Notes: generated by a model from the letters alone, not told the origin. A DNA stretch of 12,520 nucleotides from Proteobacteria bacterium UBA6920 (GCA_002448875.1 DKAS01000062.1:1-12520); one strand, 5' to 3'. Counted from the stretch's first letter, positions 1-7,444 are shown. Translations and numbers: made by a program.

Positions 1-257
1 GTGCCGCAGATGAAGCGCACCGAAGCCATGCCGAAACCGTGACTGCGCAGGGCCTCGGTGGCCGCGCTGATCAGGGCCGGATGATTGGCCAGCCCCAGAT
101 AGTTGTTGGCGCAAAAATTCAGGACGCGACCGGCTTCGCGGGTATCGATTTCCACCCCCTGCGGGCCGGTGATGACGCGCTCCTGTTTGTACAGACCTTC
201 CTGCTGCAGCCGTTGCAGTTCGTGTTGCAGCTGCCGGGTGAAATCCTCTTTATTCAT
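1..257 (-). CDS. kbl: 2-amino-3-ketobutyrate CoA ligase (glycine C-acetyltransferase), N-terminal part, cut by window edge
   Basis: A PLP-dependent enzyme that cleaves 2-amino-3-ketobutyrate with CoA to glycine and acetyl-CoA, the second step of threonine breakdown after Tdh. Only the first 85 codons are present; the gene runs out at position 1. Visible segments typical of Kbl are the [14 protein letters not shown] stretch (around residues 48-61) and the [15 protein letters not shown] stretch at the edge, both nearly identical to my recollection of E. coli Kbl. The start ATG (257-255) overlaps the tdh stop TGA (256-254) as ATGA, so the two are translationally coupled and co-transcribed. Gene order is tdh then kbl, opposite to the E. 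coli kbl-tdh order. The family assignment is firm; the catalytic lysine lies outside the window. Confidence 0.95.
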   Translation of the reverse strand, partial: MNKEDFTRQLQHELQRLQQEGLYKQERVITGPQGVEIDTREAGRVLNFCANNYLGLANHPALISAATEALRSHGFGMASVRFICG

Positions 258-1279
258 GACCAGTCCAGAATAATCTTGCCGCAGTTGCCGCCGTGGCCCA
301 CAGCGAAGGCCTCACGGTAGTCGGACACGGGAAAGGTGTGGGTGATGACTTTGCTGATATCCAGGCCGCTGCGCAGCAACTGCGACATCTTGTACCAGGT
401 TTCGAACATTTCCCGGCCGTAGATACCTTTCAGATGCAGGCCCTTGAACAGCACCTGGTCCCAGTCGATCTGGGTGCTGGGCGGCAGGAAACCCAGAATG
501 GCGATGTGCCCTCCATGATACATGTGCTGCAGCATGTCATTGAAGGCCTGCGGGTTGCCCGACATTTCCAGACCCACATCGAAGCCGTTGGACATGTTGA
601 GATCGGCCATCACCTCGTCCAGGGTCTCGCGTCCCACCTGTACCGGCCGGGCGACGCCCATTTGCGCCACCAGTTGCAGCCGGTAGGGACTGACATCGGT
701 AATGACCACGTGGCGGGCGCCAGCGACGCGGCACACCGCCGCCGCCATGATGCCTATAGGGCCGGCGCCGGTAATCAACACATCCTCGCCCACCAGATCA
801 AAAGACAGGGCGGTATGTACGGCATTACCCAGGGGGTCCATGATGGCCCCCACCTCCGAGGCGATGTCGGCGTGCACCGGCCAGAGGTTGGCTGCCGGCA
901 CTGCCACGAATTCGGCGAACGCACCATCGCGCCCGCCACCGATGCCGACGGACTGGTGGCACAGGTGGCGTTTACCGGCGCGGCAGTTGCGACACAGGCC
1001 ACAAGTGACATGGCCTTCCGCGGTGACCCGCTGGCCGACGGCGAAACCATACACACCGGGTCCAATATCGACGATTTTACCGACGAACTCGTGGCCAATG
1101 ACGCGTGGTACGCGGATATTGCGCTGTGCCCACCCGTCCCAGTGGTAGATGTGCAAGTCGGTGCCGCAGATGCCGGTTTTATGCACCTTGATCAACACCT
1201 CATTGGTGCCGATCCGGGGTTCGGCGACGGTTTCCAGCCAGATTCCCGGTTCTGCGCGGTTTTTAACCAGGGCTTTCAT
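254..1279 (-). CDS. tdh: L-threonine 3-dehydrogenase, zinc-dependent
   Basis: A cytoplasmic medium-chain dehydrogenase that oxidises L-threonine with NAD+ to 2-amino-3-ketobutyrate, which Kbl then splits. The 341 residues equal the E. coli length. Catalytic zinc ligands are C38, H63 and E64 (the ICGTD and IGHEF motifs). Structural zinc cysteines are C93, C96, C99 and C107 in a CGLCRNC segment. The Rossmann nucleotide loop GAGPIG is at residues 171-176, and [12 protein letters not shown] near the C-terminus is a Tdh hallmark. The start is supported by GGAG (1287-1290 on the minus strand), 7 nt upstream of the ATG, and by alignment with the MKAL N-terminus of the family. It is first in an operon with kbl, behind a perfect -10 box. 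Confidence 0.97.
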   Translation of the reverse strand: MKALVKNRAEPGIWLETVAEPRIGTNEVLIKVHKTGICGTDLHIYHWDGWAQRNIRVPRVIGHEFVGKIVDIGPGVYGFAVGQRVTAEGHVTCGLCRNCRAGKRHLCHQSVGIGGGRDGAFAEFVAVPAANLWPVHADIASEVGAIMDPLGNAVHTALSFDLVGEDVLITGAGPIGIMAAAVCRVAGARHVVITDVSPYRLQLVAQMGVARPVQVGRETLDEVMADLNMSNGFDVGLEMSGNPQAFNDMLQHMYHGGHIAILGFLPPSTQIDWDQVLFKGLHLKGIYGREMFETWYKMSQLLRSGLDISKVITHTFPVSDYREAFAVGHGGNCGKIILDWS

Positions 1280-1294
1280 GGCAAATTCTCCATA

Positions 1295-1308
1295 GGCAGG
1301 CTCCTGCC
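1295..1308. repeat. Perfect inverted repeat in the tdh leader
   Basis: The plus strand reads GGCAGG-CT-CCTGCC: 6-bp perfect arms around 2 bp. It lies between the proposed tdh transcription start (about 1317) and the tdh ribosome binding site (1287-1290). The position would suit an operator just downstream of the start site, or a short leader stem near the ribosome binding site. No regulator can be named from the sequence, and a chance GC palindrome is possible. Confidence 0.4.
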
Positions 1309-1323
1309 GGGATTTTCACTTTT

Positions 1324-1352
1324 ATTATAGGCAAGTATTATGGTGGTGGTAG
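1324..1352 (-). promoter_or_regulatory. Promoter for tdh-kbl
   Basis: On the minus strand a perfect TATAAT box lies at 1329-1324, in AT-rich DNA that stands out from the GC-rich surroundings. The -35 candidate at a 17-bp spacer (CTACCA, 1352-1347) matches only 3 of 6 consensus bases, so the promoter may depend on an activator. The predicted transcript start near 1317 gives a leader of about 38 nt. Confidence 0.5.
1336..1341 (+). promoter_or_regulatory. Candidate -10 box for the cytochrome gene
   Basis: TATTAT (5 of 6 consensus bases) lies on the plus strand in the same short AT-rich patch that carries the tdh -10 box. No convincing -35 element precedes it. It would give a leader of about 50 nt to the ATG at 1401. 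This is a weak call based on position and base composition. Confidence 0.3.
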
Positions 1353-1400
1353 GTGAGAACGCTGGCGCAGGCGCCGGCCGGAGCATAGTCAGGTCGAAGC

Positions 1401-2552
1401 ATGGGGGTGACATTGAACAGCTGGCAGCGGTGGTTTCTTGGCGGCGTCGGTCTGGCCTTGCCGATGTGGGCGGCGGCGGCGACGATGGACCCGAATCTGG
1501 GTTTGAATCAAACCATGTTGCGCATCGGTCAGACCATGGAAACCCTGTTTCCTCTGATCGTGGCCCACCGGCCGCTGGATGACAAGGAAAAGCAAAGCCT
1601 GCGCGAGTCCGTCGCCAGCCTGCAGCTGCTGTTTGCCCAGGTGCAGCCGCATATGCGCGCTAGATCGGAAACCTACCAGATTTCCTACGAATACATGCAG
1701 GAGCGCCTGCGCAATATCAACAAGACCCTGCAGAGCGCGGATCTGACGGATGCGCGCAGTCAGCTGTACGAACTGGGGTCGATCTGCAGCTCCTGTCACA
1801 CCCAGGACAGCCGCGGACGCACGCTGTTTCCCGGTGCGCAACGCAGCCGCTTCGACGACGATTATTCCTACGCCGAGTTCAATTTCATCACCCGCAACTA
1901 CGAGGAAGCCTTGCGCTATTTCGACGCTTATCTACGGTCGCCGGCACGTAAAACCGAATACGAGATTATTCTGCCTTTGCAGCGCATCATCACCATGCAA
2001 CTGCAGGTGCGCAACGACCCGGCGGCCCTGGTCAAGAGTTTGCGCGCCTATCTGAGCCTGCCGCAGCATACCCGTGAAACCCGCGAGCATCTGCAGGGCT
2101 GGATCGGCGGTCTGGAGAGCATGGCGGCGGCGAACGCCGCCGGCGAAGTTGATGATTTCAGCGCGCTCGAGCGGCAAGTGAACCGGGTTCTGGCCGAACC
2201 GCTGCGCGAACGCGGCGCCATGTATGCCACACCGCAACAGGAGGTGGAACGGGTGTGGCTGCGGGGGCAGTTGTACCGTTATCTGTCCCGCCACTACAAG
2301 CGCCCGGAAATGCCCAAGCTGCTGTATTGGCTGGCGCTGAGCGACCGCGCCATAGGCTACAATTTTTATTTTTCCCTGGCTGATCTCTATCTGAAAGACT
2401 GCATTACCCACTATGCCGAATACCCCTATGCACGTCTTTGTTACCAGGAATACGAAGCGTATTTGGAACATATATACACGGGTGCCGCAGGGGAATTTAT
2501 GCCCGATGACGTGCGTGACGAGCTGACCCGGTTGCGCCAGGCTTTACACTGA
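1401..2552 (+). CDS. Secreted monohaem c-type cytochrome: cytochrome c'-like N-terminal domain plus long helical C-terminal domain
   Basis: 383 residues. The first 27 or so form a signal peptide (W9 to A27, hydrophobic, ending in a run of alanines), so the protein should be periplasmic. One haem c site is present, CSSCH at residues 129-133 (C129, C132, H133). Residues 32-140 can be read as four amphipathic helices with the haem motif in the last one, the layout of cytochrome c' (PF01322-type). Residues 145-375 have no cysteine-histidine haem motif and look all-helical, with a TPR-like stretch (NYEEALRYFDAYL, about 165-177). The role could be electron transfer, or NO or other gas binding as in some cytochromes c'. 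That is inference. The ATG at 1401 has only a weak AGG ahead of it; the TTG at 1413 behind GGGGG is an alternative that shortens the signal peptide by four residues. Confidence 0.75.
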   Translation: MGVTLNSWQRWFLGGVGLALPMWAAAATMDPNLGLNQTMLRIGQTMETLFPLIVAHRPLDDKEKQSLRESVASLQLLFAQVQPHMRARSETYQISYEYMQERLRNINKTLQSADLTDARSQLYELGSICSSCHTQDSRGRTLFPGAQRSRFDDDYSYAEFNFITRNYEEALRYFDAYLRSPARKTEYEIILPLQRIITMQLQVRNDPAALVKSLRAYLSLPQHTRETREHLQGWIGGLESMAAANAAGEVDDFSALERQVNRVLAEPLRERGAMYATPQQEVERVWLRGQLYRYLSRHYKRPEMPKLLYWLALSDRAIGYNFYFSLADLYLKDCITHYAEYPYARLCYQEYEAYLEHIYTGAAGEFMPDDVRDELTRLRQALH

Positions 2553-2680
2553 CCGAGCGTGCACCGAAACCAGAACTGGCGCCAATATCTGCTGATAATT
2601 AGTTGAAATATAGAGAATATTATTGGGTTTTCCCGGTTTCGTGGCAGGCCCGGCTGGCCGCGGAAAGGGGGACCGGCTGC

Positions 2681-2710
2681 TGGGCAAGGTCGGGCTGCGA
2701 GCCGTATAAT
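2681..2710 (+). promoter_or_regulatory. Promoter for the YgjP-like gene, apparently leaderless
   Basis: A perfect TATAAT at 2705-2710 with TGGGCA (4 of 6 match to TTGACA) at 2681-2686 and an 18-bp spacer. The ATG at 2719 begins 9 nt after the last base of the -10 box, so a transcript starting at the usual distance would begin at or within about 3 nt of the start codon. No Shine-Dalgarno sequence is present upstream, which agrees with a leaderless mRNA. Confidence 0.55.
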
Positions 2711-2718
2711 CTTTGATC

Positions 2719-3501
2719 ATGAATACCCTCCACAAACAGCTGGATCTGTTCGCGCCGGCAGCTGCGGCCGCGGCCGGGGTTACCGAGGAATCGGCATTGC
2801 CCGTCTACGCGGTGCGGGTCAGCAGCCGGGCCAAGCGCATGCAATTGCGGGTGACCTCGGCGGGGCTGGTAGAAGTGGTGTTGCCGCGACGCATGCATGT
2901 GCGCCATGTGCCGCCCTTCGTCGAGCAGCATCAAAGTTGGATCAAGAGCATGCTGGGGGATTTGCGCCGGCGCCAGCAGCAACTGCCGCATTTATTCAGC
3001 ACCCGGCCCGGCCGCCTGCAGTTGCAGGCGGTGCAGCAGACCTGGCAATTCAGCTATCGCAGCGCCGGGCGCAGTCGTCTGGAGACGCTGGCGGCCGATG
3101 GCGCCGACCACCATCTGCGGGTTCATGCCACAACGGACGACGAGGTCCCGCGACTGCTGCGCAGCTGGCTGATGAGCACGGCCAGACAGGAGTTGATCCC
3201 GCGTTTTACCGCCGTCAGCCACGCCATCGGCCTGCCGTTCAACGGCGTGCGCATCCGCCGCCAGAAAACCCTGTGGGGCAGTTGCAACAGCAAGCATAAC
3301 ATCAGCCTGAACAGCAACCTGCTGTTCGTCACCCCGCAGCTGATGCGTTACGTATTCATCCACGAACTGTGTCACACCGTGCACTGCAATCATTCGCGGC
3401 GCTTCTGGGCACTGGTCGGCAGATTCGAACCCGACTATAAAGTCCTGGACCGCAGCCTGCAGGCGGCAACGCATACCATTCCGGTCTGGGCTTATTCCTG
3501 A
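2719..3501 (+). CDS. YgjP/DUF45-family zinc metallopeptidase with N-terminal clamp-binding-like motif
   Basis: 260 residues from the ATG at 2719. A TTG two codons upstream is also open, but it would lie within 3 nt of the -10 box. The C-terminal half carries the family signature: KTLWGSC (183-189), ISLN (195-198), the zinc-binding HELCH at 215-219 (H215, E216, H219), and a downstream NHSRRFW (224-230) whose H225 is the likely third ligand. This is the YgjP-like metal-dependent hydrolase family (PF01863), a relative of SprT/WLM-type peptidases. No signal peptide or membrane helix is seen, so it is cytoplasmic. Residues 7-11 read QLDLF, followed by an alanine-rich linker; QL[SD]LF is the bacterial beta-clamp-binding consensus. 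The fold is confident. The substrate is unknown, and a role in protein removal at DNA is speculation from the motif. Confidence 0.88.
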   Translation: MNTLHKQLDLFAPAAAAAAGVTEESALPVYAVRVSSRAKRMQLRVTSAGLVEVVLPRRMHVRHVPPFVEQHQSWIKSMLGDLRRRQQQLPHLFSTRPGRLQLQAVQQTWQFSYRSAGRSRLETLAADGADHHLRVHATTDDEVPRLLRSWLMSTARQELIPRFTAVSHAIGLPFNGVRIRRQKTLWGSCNSKHNISLNSNLLFVTPQLMRYVFIHELCHTVHCNHSRRFWALVGRFEPDYKVLDRSLQAATHTIPVWAYS

Positions 3502-3573
3502 TGTTACTGAGAACTGCATTTAGAAAACCACCTATATGCATTGCGTTGCCGCCCCCTGCAGGATTAAAAATGG

Positions 3574-3579
3574 TATGCT
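3574..3579 (+). promoter_or_regulatory. Candidate extended -10 promoter for slyX and the PLA2-like gene
   Basis: TGGTATGCT at 3571-3579 contains an extended -10 (TG, one base, TATGCT). No -35 element lies at standard spacing. A start near 3586 would give a leader of about 25 nt to the slyX ATG. The call is modest, since the hexamer matches 4 of 6. Confidence 0.3.
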
Positions 3580-3610
3580 GCACAACGGCAATCGACTGAC
3601 GGACCCGCGG

Positions 3611-3820
3611 ATGAATCAGGAACAACGGCTGACGGAACTGGAAACACGCCTGGCCTTTCAGGACGATGCGCTGAGCCAGCTCAACGACGTGATCATAGAC
3701 CAGCAGCGACGCCTGGATCGCATGTTCGCCCAGATCCTGCAGCTGCAGGACAGAATCAAATCCCTGACGCCGAGCAATATCGCGCCGCCGTCCGAAGAAA
3801 CACCGCCGCCCCACTATTAA
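3611..3820 (+). CDS. slyX: SlyX family protein
   Basis: 69 residues, the usual SlyX size. It starts ELETRLAFQDDALSQLN, continues as an uninterrupted heptad-like coiled coil to about residue 50, and ends in the characteristic PPPHY tail. The biochemical role of SlyX is not established; it is a small soluble coiled-coil protein. I chose the ATG at 3611 because the family begins a few residues before the ELETRLAFQ motif; the upstream extension to 3536 does not resemble SlyX. There is no strong Shine-Dalgarno, only CGCGG just ahead. The stop is 19 nt before the next gene, so the two are probably co-transcribed. Confidence 0.93.
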   Translation: MNQEQRLTELETRLAFQDDALSQLNDVIIDQQRRLDRMFAQILQLQDRIKSLTPSNIAPPSEETPPPHY

Positions 3821-3839
3821 AGCGTCCGGAGATGTTGCC

Positions 3840-4424
3840 ATGCCCTATCGTCGTTTGCTGTTGATCGTCCTGCTGCTGTCCCTGGGAGCCTGCGCTTCCA
3901 ACCGTCATCAGGTGAAACAGGAATCAGCGGGCATATTCGCCATCTACGGCAACTGGTGCGGACCGGATCATCCCAAGGTCATGGAGCCGCCGCCCGAGCC
4001 GCTGGATCTGCTCGACACCGCCTGCATGCACCACGACTACTGTTATGTGGAAAAAGGCTACCTGAATTGCGATTGCGACAAGGCGCTGGTGAAGGAATTG
4101 AAGCGCAATCTGGCGGACCGCAAGTTCAACGCCGAACAACGCAAATACGCGCTGTCGATAGAGAATTATTTCAAGGCTTCGCCCTGCGAAAACGCCGCCG
4201 CCCAGCCTGAAGATCCGGCGCAGGAGAGCACCCTGAGCAAGGTTTACAATTCCACCAAGGGCGGTTTCAACAAGTTGCTGGACCTGGTTGGCGGCGACGA
4301 CGCACAGGCCGCGCCGGCGCCGGAGACGGCGCCACCCGCCGTGCAGTCGCCGTCGGCCGAACAATCACCGCCGGCCGAACAGCCGGCGCCGGCCACTGCC
4401 GATCAGCCCAAGGTCTGGTACTGA
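3840..4424 (+). CDS. Lipoprotein with secretory phospholipase A2-like domain
   Basis: 194 residues. A lipoprotein signal peptide ends in lipobox LGAC (15-18), with C18 as the lipidated residue and Ala at +2, suggesting outer-membrane anchoring. The body matches the secretory PLA2 plan: calcium loop YGNWCGP (36-42), then ACMHHDYCY (61-69) with catalytic H65, calcium-ligand aspartate D66 and Y69, then NCDCD (76-80) with D80 at the distal catalytic aspartate position. Paired cysteines C40, C62, C68, C77, C79 and C116 could form disulfides in the periplasm. Residues 155-190 are a Pro/Ala/Glu-rich tail. GGAG at 3828-3831, 8 nt before the ATG, supports the start. The likely activity is calcium-dependent release of an acyl chain from phospholipids; this is inferred and not shown. 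The gene faces rapA tail to tail with a 12-bp gap. Confidence 0.8.
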   Translation: MPYRRLLLIVLLLSLGACASNRHQVKQESAGIFAIYGNWCGPDHPKVMEPPPEPLDLLDTACMHHDYCYVEKGYLNCDCDKALVKELKRNLADRKFNAEQRKYALSIENYFKASPCENAAAQPEDPAQESTLSKVYNSTKGGFNKLLDLVGGDDAQAAPAPETAPPAVQSPSAEQSPPAEQPAPATADQPKVWY

Positions 4425-4440
4425 TACCGCCGGTGATCAG
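4421..4440. terminator. Possible stem-loop between convergent genes
   Basis: CTGATACC-GCC-GGTGATCAG is a near-perfect inverted repeat (8 pairs, one bulged G, 3-nt loop) covering the stop codons of both the PLA2-like gene and rapA. There is no T-tract on either side, so it is not a textbook intrinsic terminator. It may only slow or protect the two converging transcripts. Confidence 0.3.
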
Positions 4441-7328
4441 AGGGTGGCGATAACCCGCAGGGCGTCGAGGCGCATGCGGGTGTGGGCCAGCAACTGCTGG
4501 ATGTTGTGCAACTGGGTGGTGAAGTAATCGATCTCTTCCTGGCGCACATTGGGATTGACTCGGCGCAGCGCCTGCAGGCGGTTGATTTCCTCGCGCAGGG
4601 TATCCTGCACGCCGCTGTAGGCCGCCGCCAGAATCTGTGGCGACAGGGCGGTGGCCAACTGCTGGGCGGTGGCCACCAGACGCCGGATTTCCTCCTGCTG
4701 GCTGCGCACGATTTTCTGCGCCACGTCGCTGGTCACACCCTTGCCGTTACGGCTCAGCGTTTCCGGACTGAGTGCCTGCGCGTGGTCGTTGCCCTGCTTG
4801 TCGACGACCAGGCGCAGGGTGACGGGCGGTGTATACTGCTTGTTGTAGCTGAGGCTGCCGGACGCCGGTTCCAGCACGAATATGCATTCCAGCAGCAGAC
4901 TGCCGGGGGGCAGGCCGGCGGTCTTGACGGCGATGACCGCGGTATTGCCCCGCTCACCGCTGGCGAGCAGTTCCATGGCGCCAGTGATCAGCGGATGCTC
5001 CCAGGACATGAAGTGCACGTCCTCGTTTGCCAGGGCGGTGGCCCGGGAAAAAGTGATTGCCATGCCTTCGGGATCGAGGCCGGGAAAACCCTGCATCTGC
5101 ATGGTGTCGCTGGGGCGCAGCAGATAACTGCCCGGCGTGTCGTCTTCCATGTCTATGCCGTAGGCATCGCACACCGCTTCCAGAAAGTGTTCCAGCTCCG
5201 GGTTGTCATCGTTGGCGGCAGCGCGGGCCTGCAGCCGTTGCGCCGTTGCCGGCCGGCAGGAATTGATTTCCAGCAGGCGATCACGCCCCTGTTCCAGGGC
5301 GAGATTCAACTCCTGATGCAGTTTGCGGGTGGTGGCGAGCAGGGACTGCAGATCTTCCATGCCGTCATCGACCTGGTGCAGCGCCGCCATCAGGGTGTCT
5401 TTCATCTGGGCGTAGACGCTGGCGCCGGCCGGGCAGGTGTGGGCGAAGGCATTGAGCCCCTCGTTGTACCAGCGGAACATGATTTCCTGGGCGCTGTTCT
5501 GCAGATAAGGCACGTGAATGCTGATCGTGTGCTGCTGACCGATGCGGTCCAGGCGGCCGATGCGCTGCTCCAGCAGATCGGGATGCATGGGCAGGTCGAA
5601 CATGATGAGATGATGGGCGAACTGGAAGTTGCGCCCTTCACTGCCGATTTCCGAGCAGATCAGCACCTGGGTGCCGTATTCGGCATCGGCGAAGTAGGCG
5701 GCGGCGCGATCGCGTTCGACGATGCTCATGCCCTCGTGAAACAAGGCGCCGTGGATGCCGGTGCGCGCCCGCAGGGTTTCCTGAATCGCCATGGCGGTTT
5801 GCGCGCTGGCGGCGATGATCAACGCCTTGGCCGGCCGGATCTGCTTCAGCAGCTGCTGCAGCCATTCCATGCGCGGGTCCAGCTTCAGCCAGCTCGGCTG
5901 ACCCTCGTCGGCGCGCGCCTCGTACAGCCGTTCCGGACACATCAGCAGGTGGCTGTCGGTGATGCCGGCCGATTGCAGTTCAGCGGCCGCCTGCACATAG
6001 GCTGCCGGTTGCGTCAGGGGATAGCTGAGCAATTGGCGCGGTGGAAAACCGTGCACTGCGTGCCGCGTGTTGCGGAACAACACCCGGCCGGTGCCGTGCC
6101 GGTCCAGCAGGTGATCGACCACCCGCAGGCGCAGTTCCTCCACCTGTTCCGGGTCGGCGTCGGCGGCAAACAGCGGTGCCAGATCATGGTCGGGCAGGGT
6201 GTTCTGCAGTTGTTTGCGCGCTTTGGCGTCCAGCGGTGCAGCGGCGAGCAGAGTTTCCACCAGGCCGGCGATTTTCTGGTAAGACTGCTCCTCGGCGATG
6301 AATGCGTCCAGATCATGGAAACGGTCGGGATCGAGCAGACGCAGGCGGGCGAAGTGGCCGCTCTTGCCCAGTTGTTCGGGCGTCGCGGTCAGCAGCACCA
6401 CTCCCTTGGAGCGCGCCGCCAGCGCTGACACCAGGCGATATTCGAGGCTGGGTTGCTGAGGCGACCATTGCAGGTGATGGGCCTCATCGACGATCAGCAG
6501 GTCCCAGTGGCCATGCAGTGTCTGCTCCCAGCGCTGCGGATTCAGCATGAGAAAATTCAGGCTGCACAGTACCAGTTGCTCGTGCTGGAATGGATTGTCG
6601 CTGTCACCGCTTTCTTCGATGGCCAGGCAGCGCTCTTCGTCGAACAGACTGAAGCGCAGATTGAAACGGCGCAGCATTTCCACCAGCCACTGGTGCAGCA
6701 GGGTCTCGGGCACGATGATCAGAACGCGTTGCACCTTTTCCATCAGCAGCTGCTGATGCAGAATCATGCCGGCTTCTATGGTCTTGCCCAGGCCGACTTC
6801 ATCCGCCAGCAGCACCCGCGGCGCGTAACGTCGCGCCACTTCGTGGGCAATATACAACTGGTGCGGGATCAGACTGACACGGCCGCCGGTCAGGCCGCGC
6901 AAATCGGAATGGGCGACGCGGTTCACCAGTACATGGGTGCGATAGCGCAGATCGAACCACTTGTTATGATCGATCTGGCGGCTGAACAGCCGGTCCGTCG
7001 GTTTGTTCAGCTGGATGAAATTGTCCAGCTGCCCTTCCGGCAGGTTGACCACCTGGCCGGAGCCGTTGTGGCCCTGATAGACGAACAGGCCGCTTTCCAC
7101 CTTGACCCCGGTGATGGTCAGTTCCCAGCCTTCATGGCTGCGCACGCTGTCGCCGGGGGCGAATTGCACCCGGGTTAACGGGGCGTTGTGCCTGGCATAA
7201 GTGCGGGTTTCGCCGGTGGCGAGAAAAACCAGGGTTACCGTGCGGTGTTCGACGGCGAGCACCGTGCCCAGACCCATCTGCAGCTCGTTATCGCTGATCC
7301 AGCGCTGTCCCGCGATAAACTGTTCCAC
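4437..7328 (-). CDS. rapA: RNA polymerase-associated SNF2-family ATPase RapA (HepA)
   Basis: A Swi2/Snf2 ATPase that binds RNA polymerase and promotes its recycling after termination. It has 963 residues from the GTG at 7328 (E. coli RapA: 968). Numbered from the TTG at 7346, six residues upstream: the N-terminal Tudor-like region has GQRWISD (13-19), Walker A is DEVGLGKT (182-189), the DEAH box is at 287-290, motif III is LTATP (319-323), and motif VI is QRIGRLDRIGQ (594-604). The RapA-specific C-terminal region ends in RLEALR/VNPN- and RLDALR-like segments. I prefer the GTG at 7328 because GGAGG lies 4 nt upstream and the protein then begins close to the family N-terminus; the TTG at 7346 has no ribosome binding site. 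All helicase motifs are intact. No frameshift is seen. Confidence 0.97.
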   Translation of the reverse strand: MEQFIAGQRWISDNELQMGLGTVLAVEHRTVTLVFLATGETRTYARHNAPLTRVQFAPGDSVRSHEGWELTITGVKVESGLFVYQGHNGSGQVVNLPEGQLDNFIQLNKPTDRLFSRQIDHNKWFDLRYRTHVLVNRVAHSDLRGLTGGRVSLIPHQLYIAHEVARRYAPRVLLADEVGLGKTIEAGMILHQQLLMEKVQRVLIIVPETLLHQWLVEMLRRFNLRFSLFDEERCLAIEESGDSDNPFQHEQLVLCSLNFLMLNPQRWEQTLHGHWDLLIVDEAHHLQWSPQQPSLEYRLVSALAARSKGVVLLTATPEQLGKSGHFARLRLLDPDRFHDLDAFIAEEQSYQKIAGLVETLLAAAPLDAKARKQLQNTLPDHDLAPLFAADADPEQVEELRLRVVDHLLDRHGTGRVLFRNTRHAVHGFPPRQLLSYPLTQPAAYVQAAAELQSAGITDSHLLMCPERLYEARADEGQPSWLKLDPRMEWLQQLLKQIRPAKALIIAASAQTAMAIQETLRARTGIHGALFHEGMSIVERDRAAAYFADAEYGTQVLICSEIGSEGRNFQFAHHLIMFDLPMHPDLLEQRIGRLDRIGQQHTISIHVPYLQNSAQEIMFRWYNEGLNAFAHTCPAGASVYAQMKDTLMAALHQVDDGMEDLQSLLATTRKLHQELNLALEQGRDRLLEINSCRPATAQRLQARAAANDDNPELEHFLEAVCDAYGIDMEDDTPGSYLLRPSDTMQMQGFPGLDPEGMAITFSRATALANEDVHFMSWEHPLITGAMELLASGERGNTAVIAVKTAGLPPGSLLLECIFVLEPASGSLSYNKQYTPPVTLRLVVDKQGNDHAQALSPETLSRNGKGVTSDVAQKIVRSQQEEIRRLVATAQQLATALSPQILAAAYSGVQDTLREEINRLQALRRVNPNVRQEEIDYFTTQLHNIQQLLAHTRMRLDALRVIATL

Positions 7329-7444
7329 CGTACCTCCGGGGCTCAAGAAAGGGCGTTATGGTACCGGATTCCTTCTGCAAAATCCTAGCCTGCAACCCGC
7401 GGCGCGGCGTAAAGAACCTGTTTGCCGCCGTTTCCGCCGGTCAG

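Noticed and set aside
293..1330. A 345-codon plus-strand frame opposite tdh
   Set aside because: Tdh is unambiguous on the other strand; the antisense product has low-complexity His/Gly/Gln composition and no ribosome binding site.
2553..2718. The AT-rich gap after the cytochrome gene as a small RNA gene or terminator
   Set aside because: It has spaced CCAATA/TATTGG arms and scattered AT-rich hexamers but no stable stem with a T-tract and no small coding frame with a ribosome binding site; only the promoter at its right end is supported.
4482..6428. A 648-codon open frame on the plus strand opposite rapA
   Set aside because: It is fully antisense to a firmly identified RapA, its protein is rich in Gln/His/Gly/Arg without any recognisable motif, and long antisense frames are expected at this GC content.
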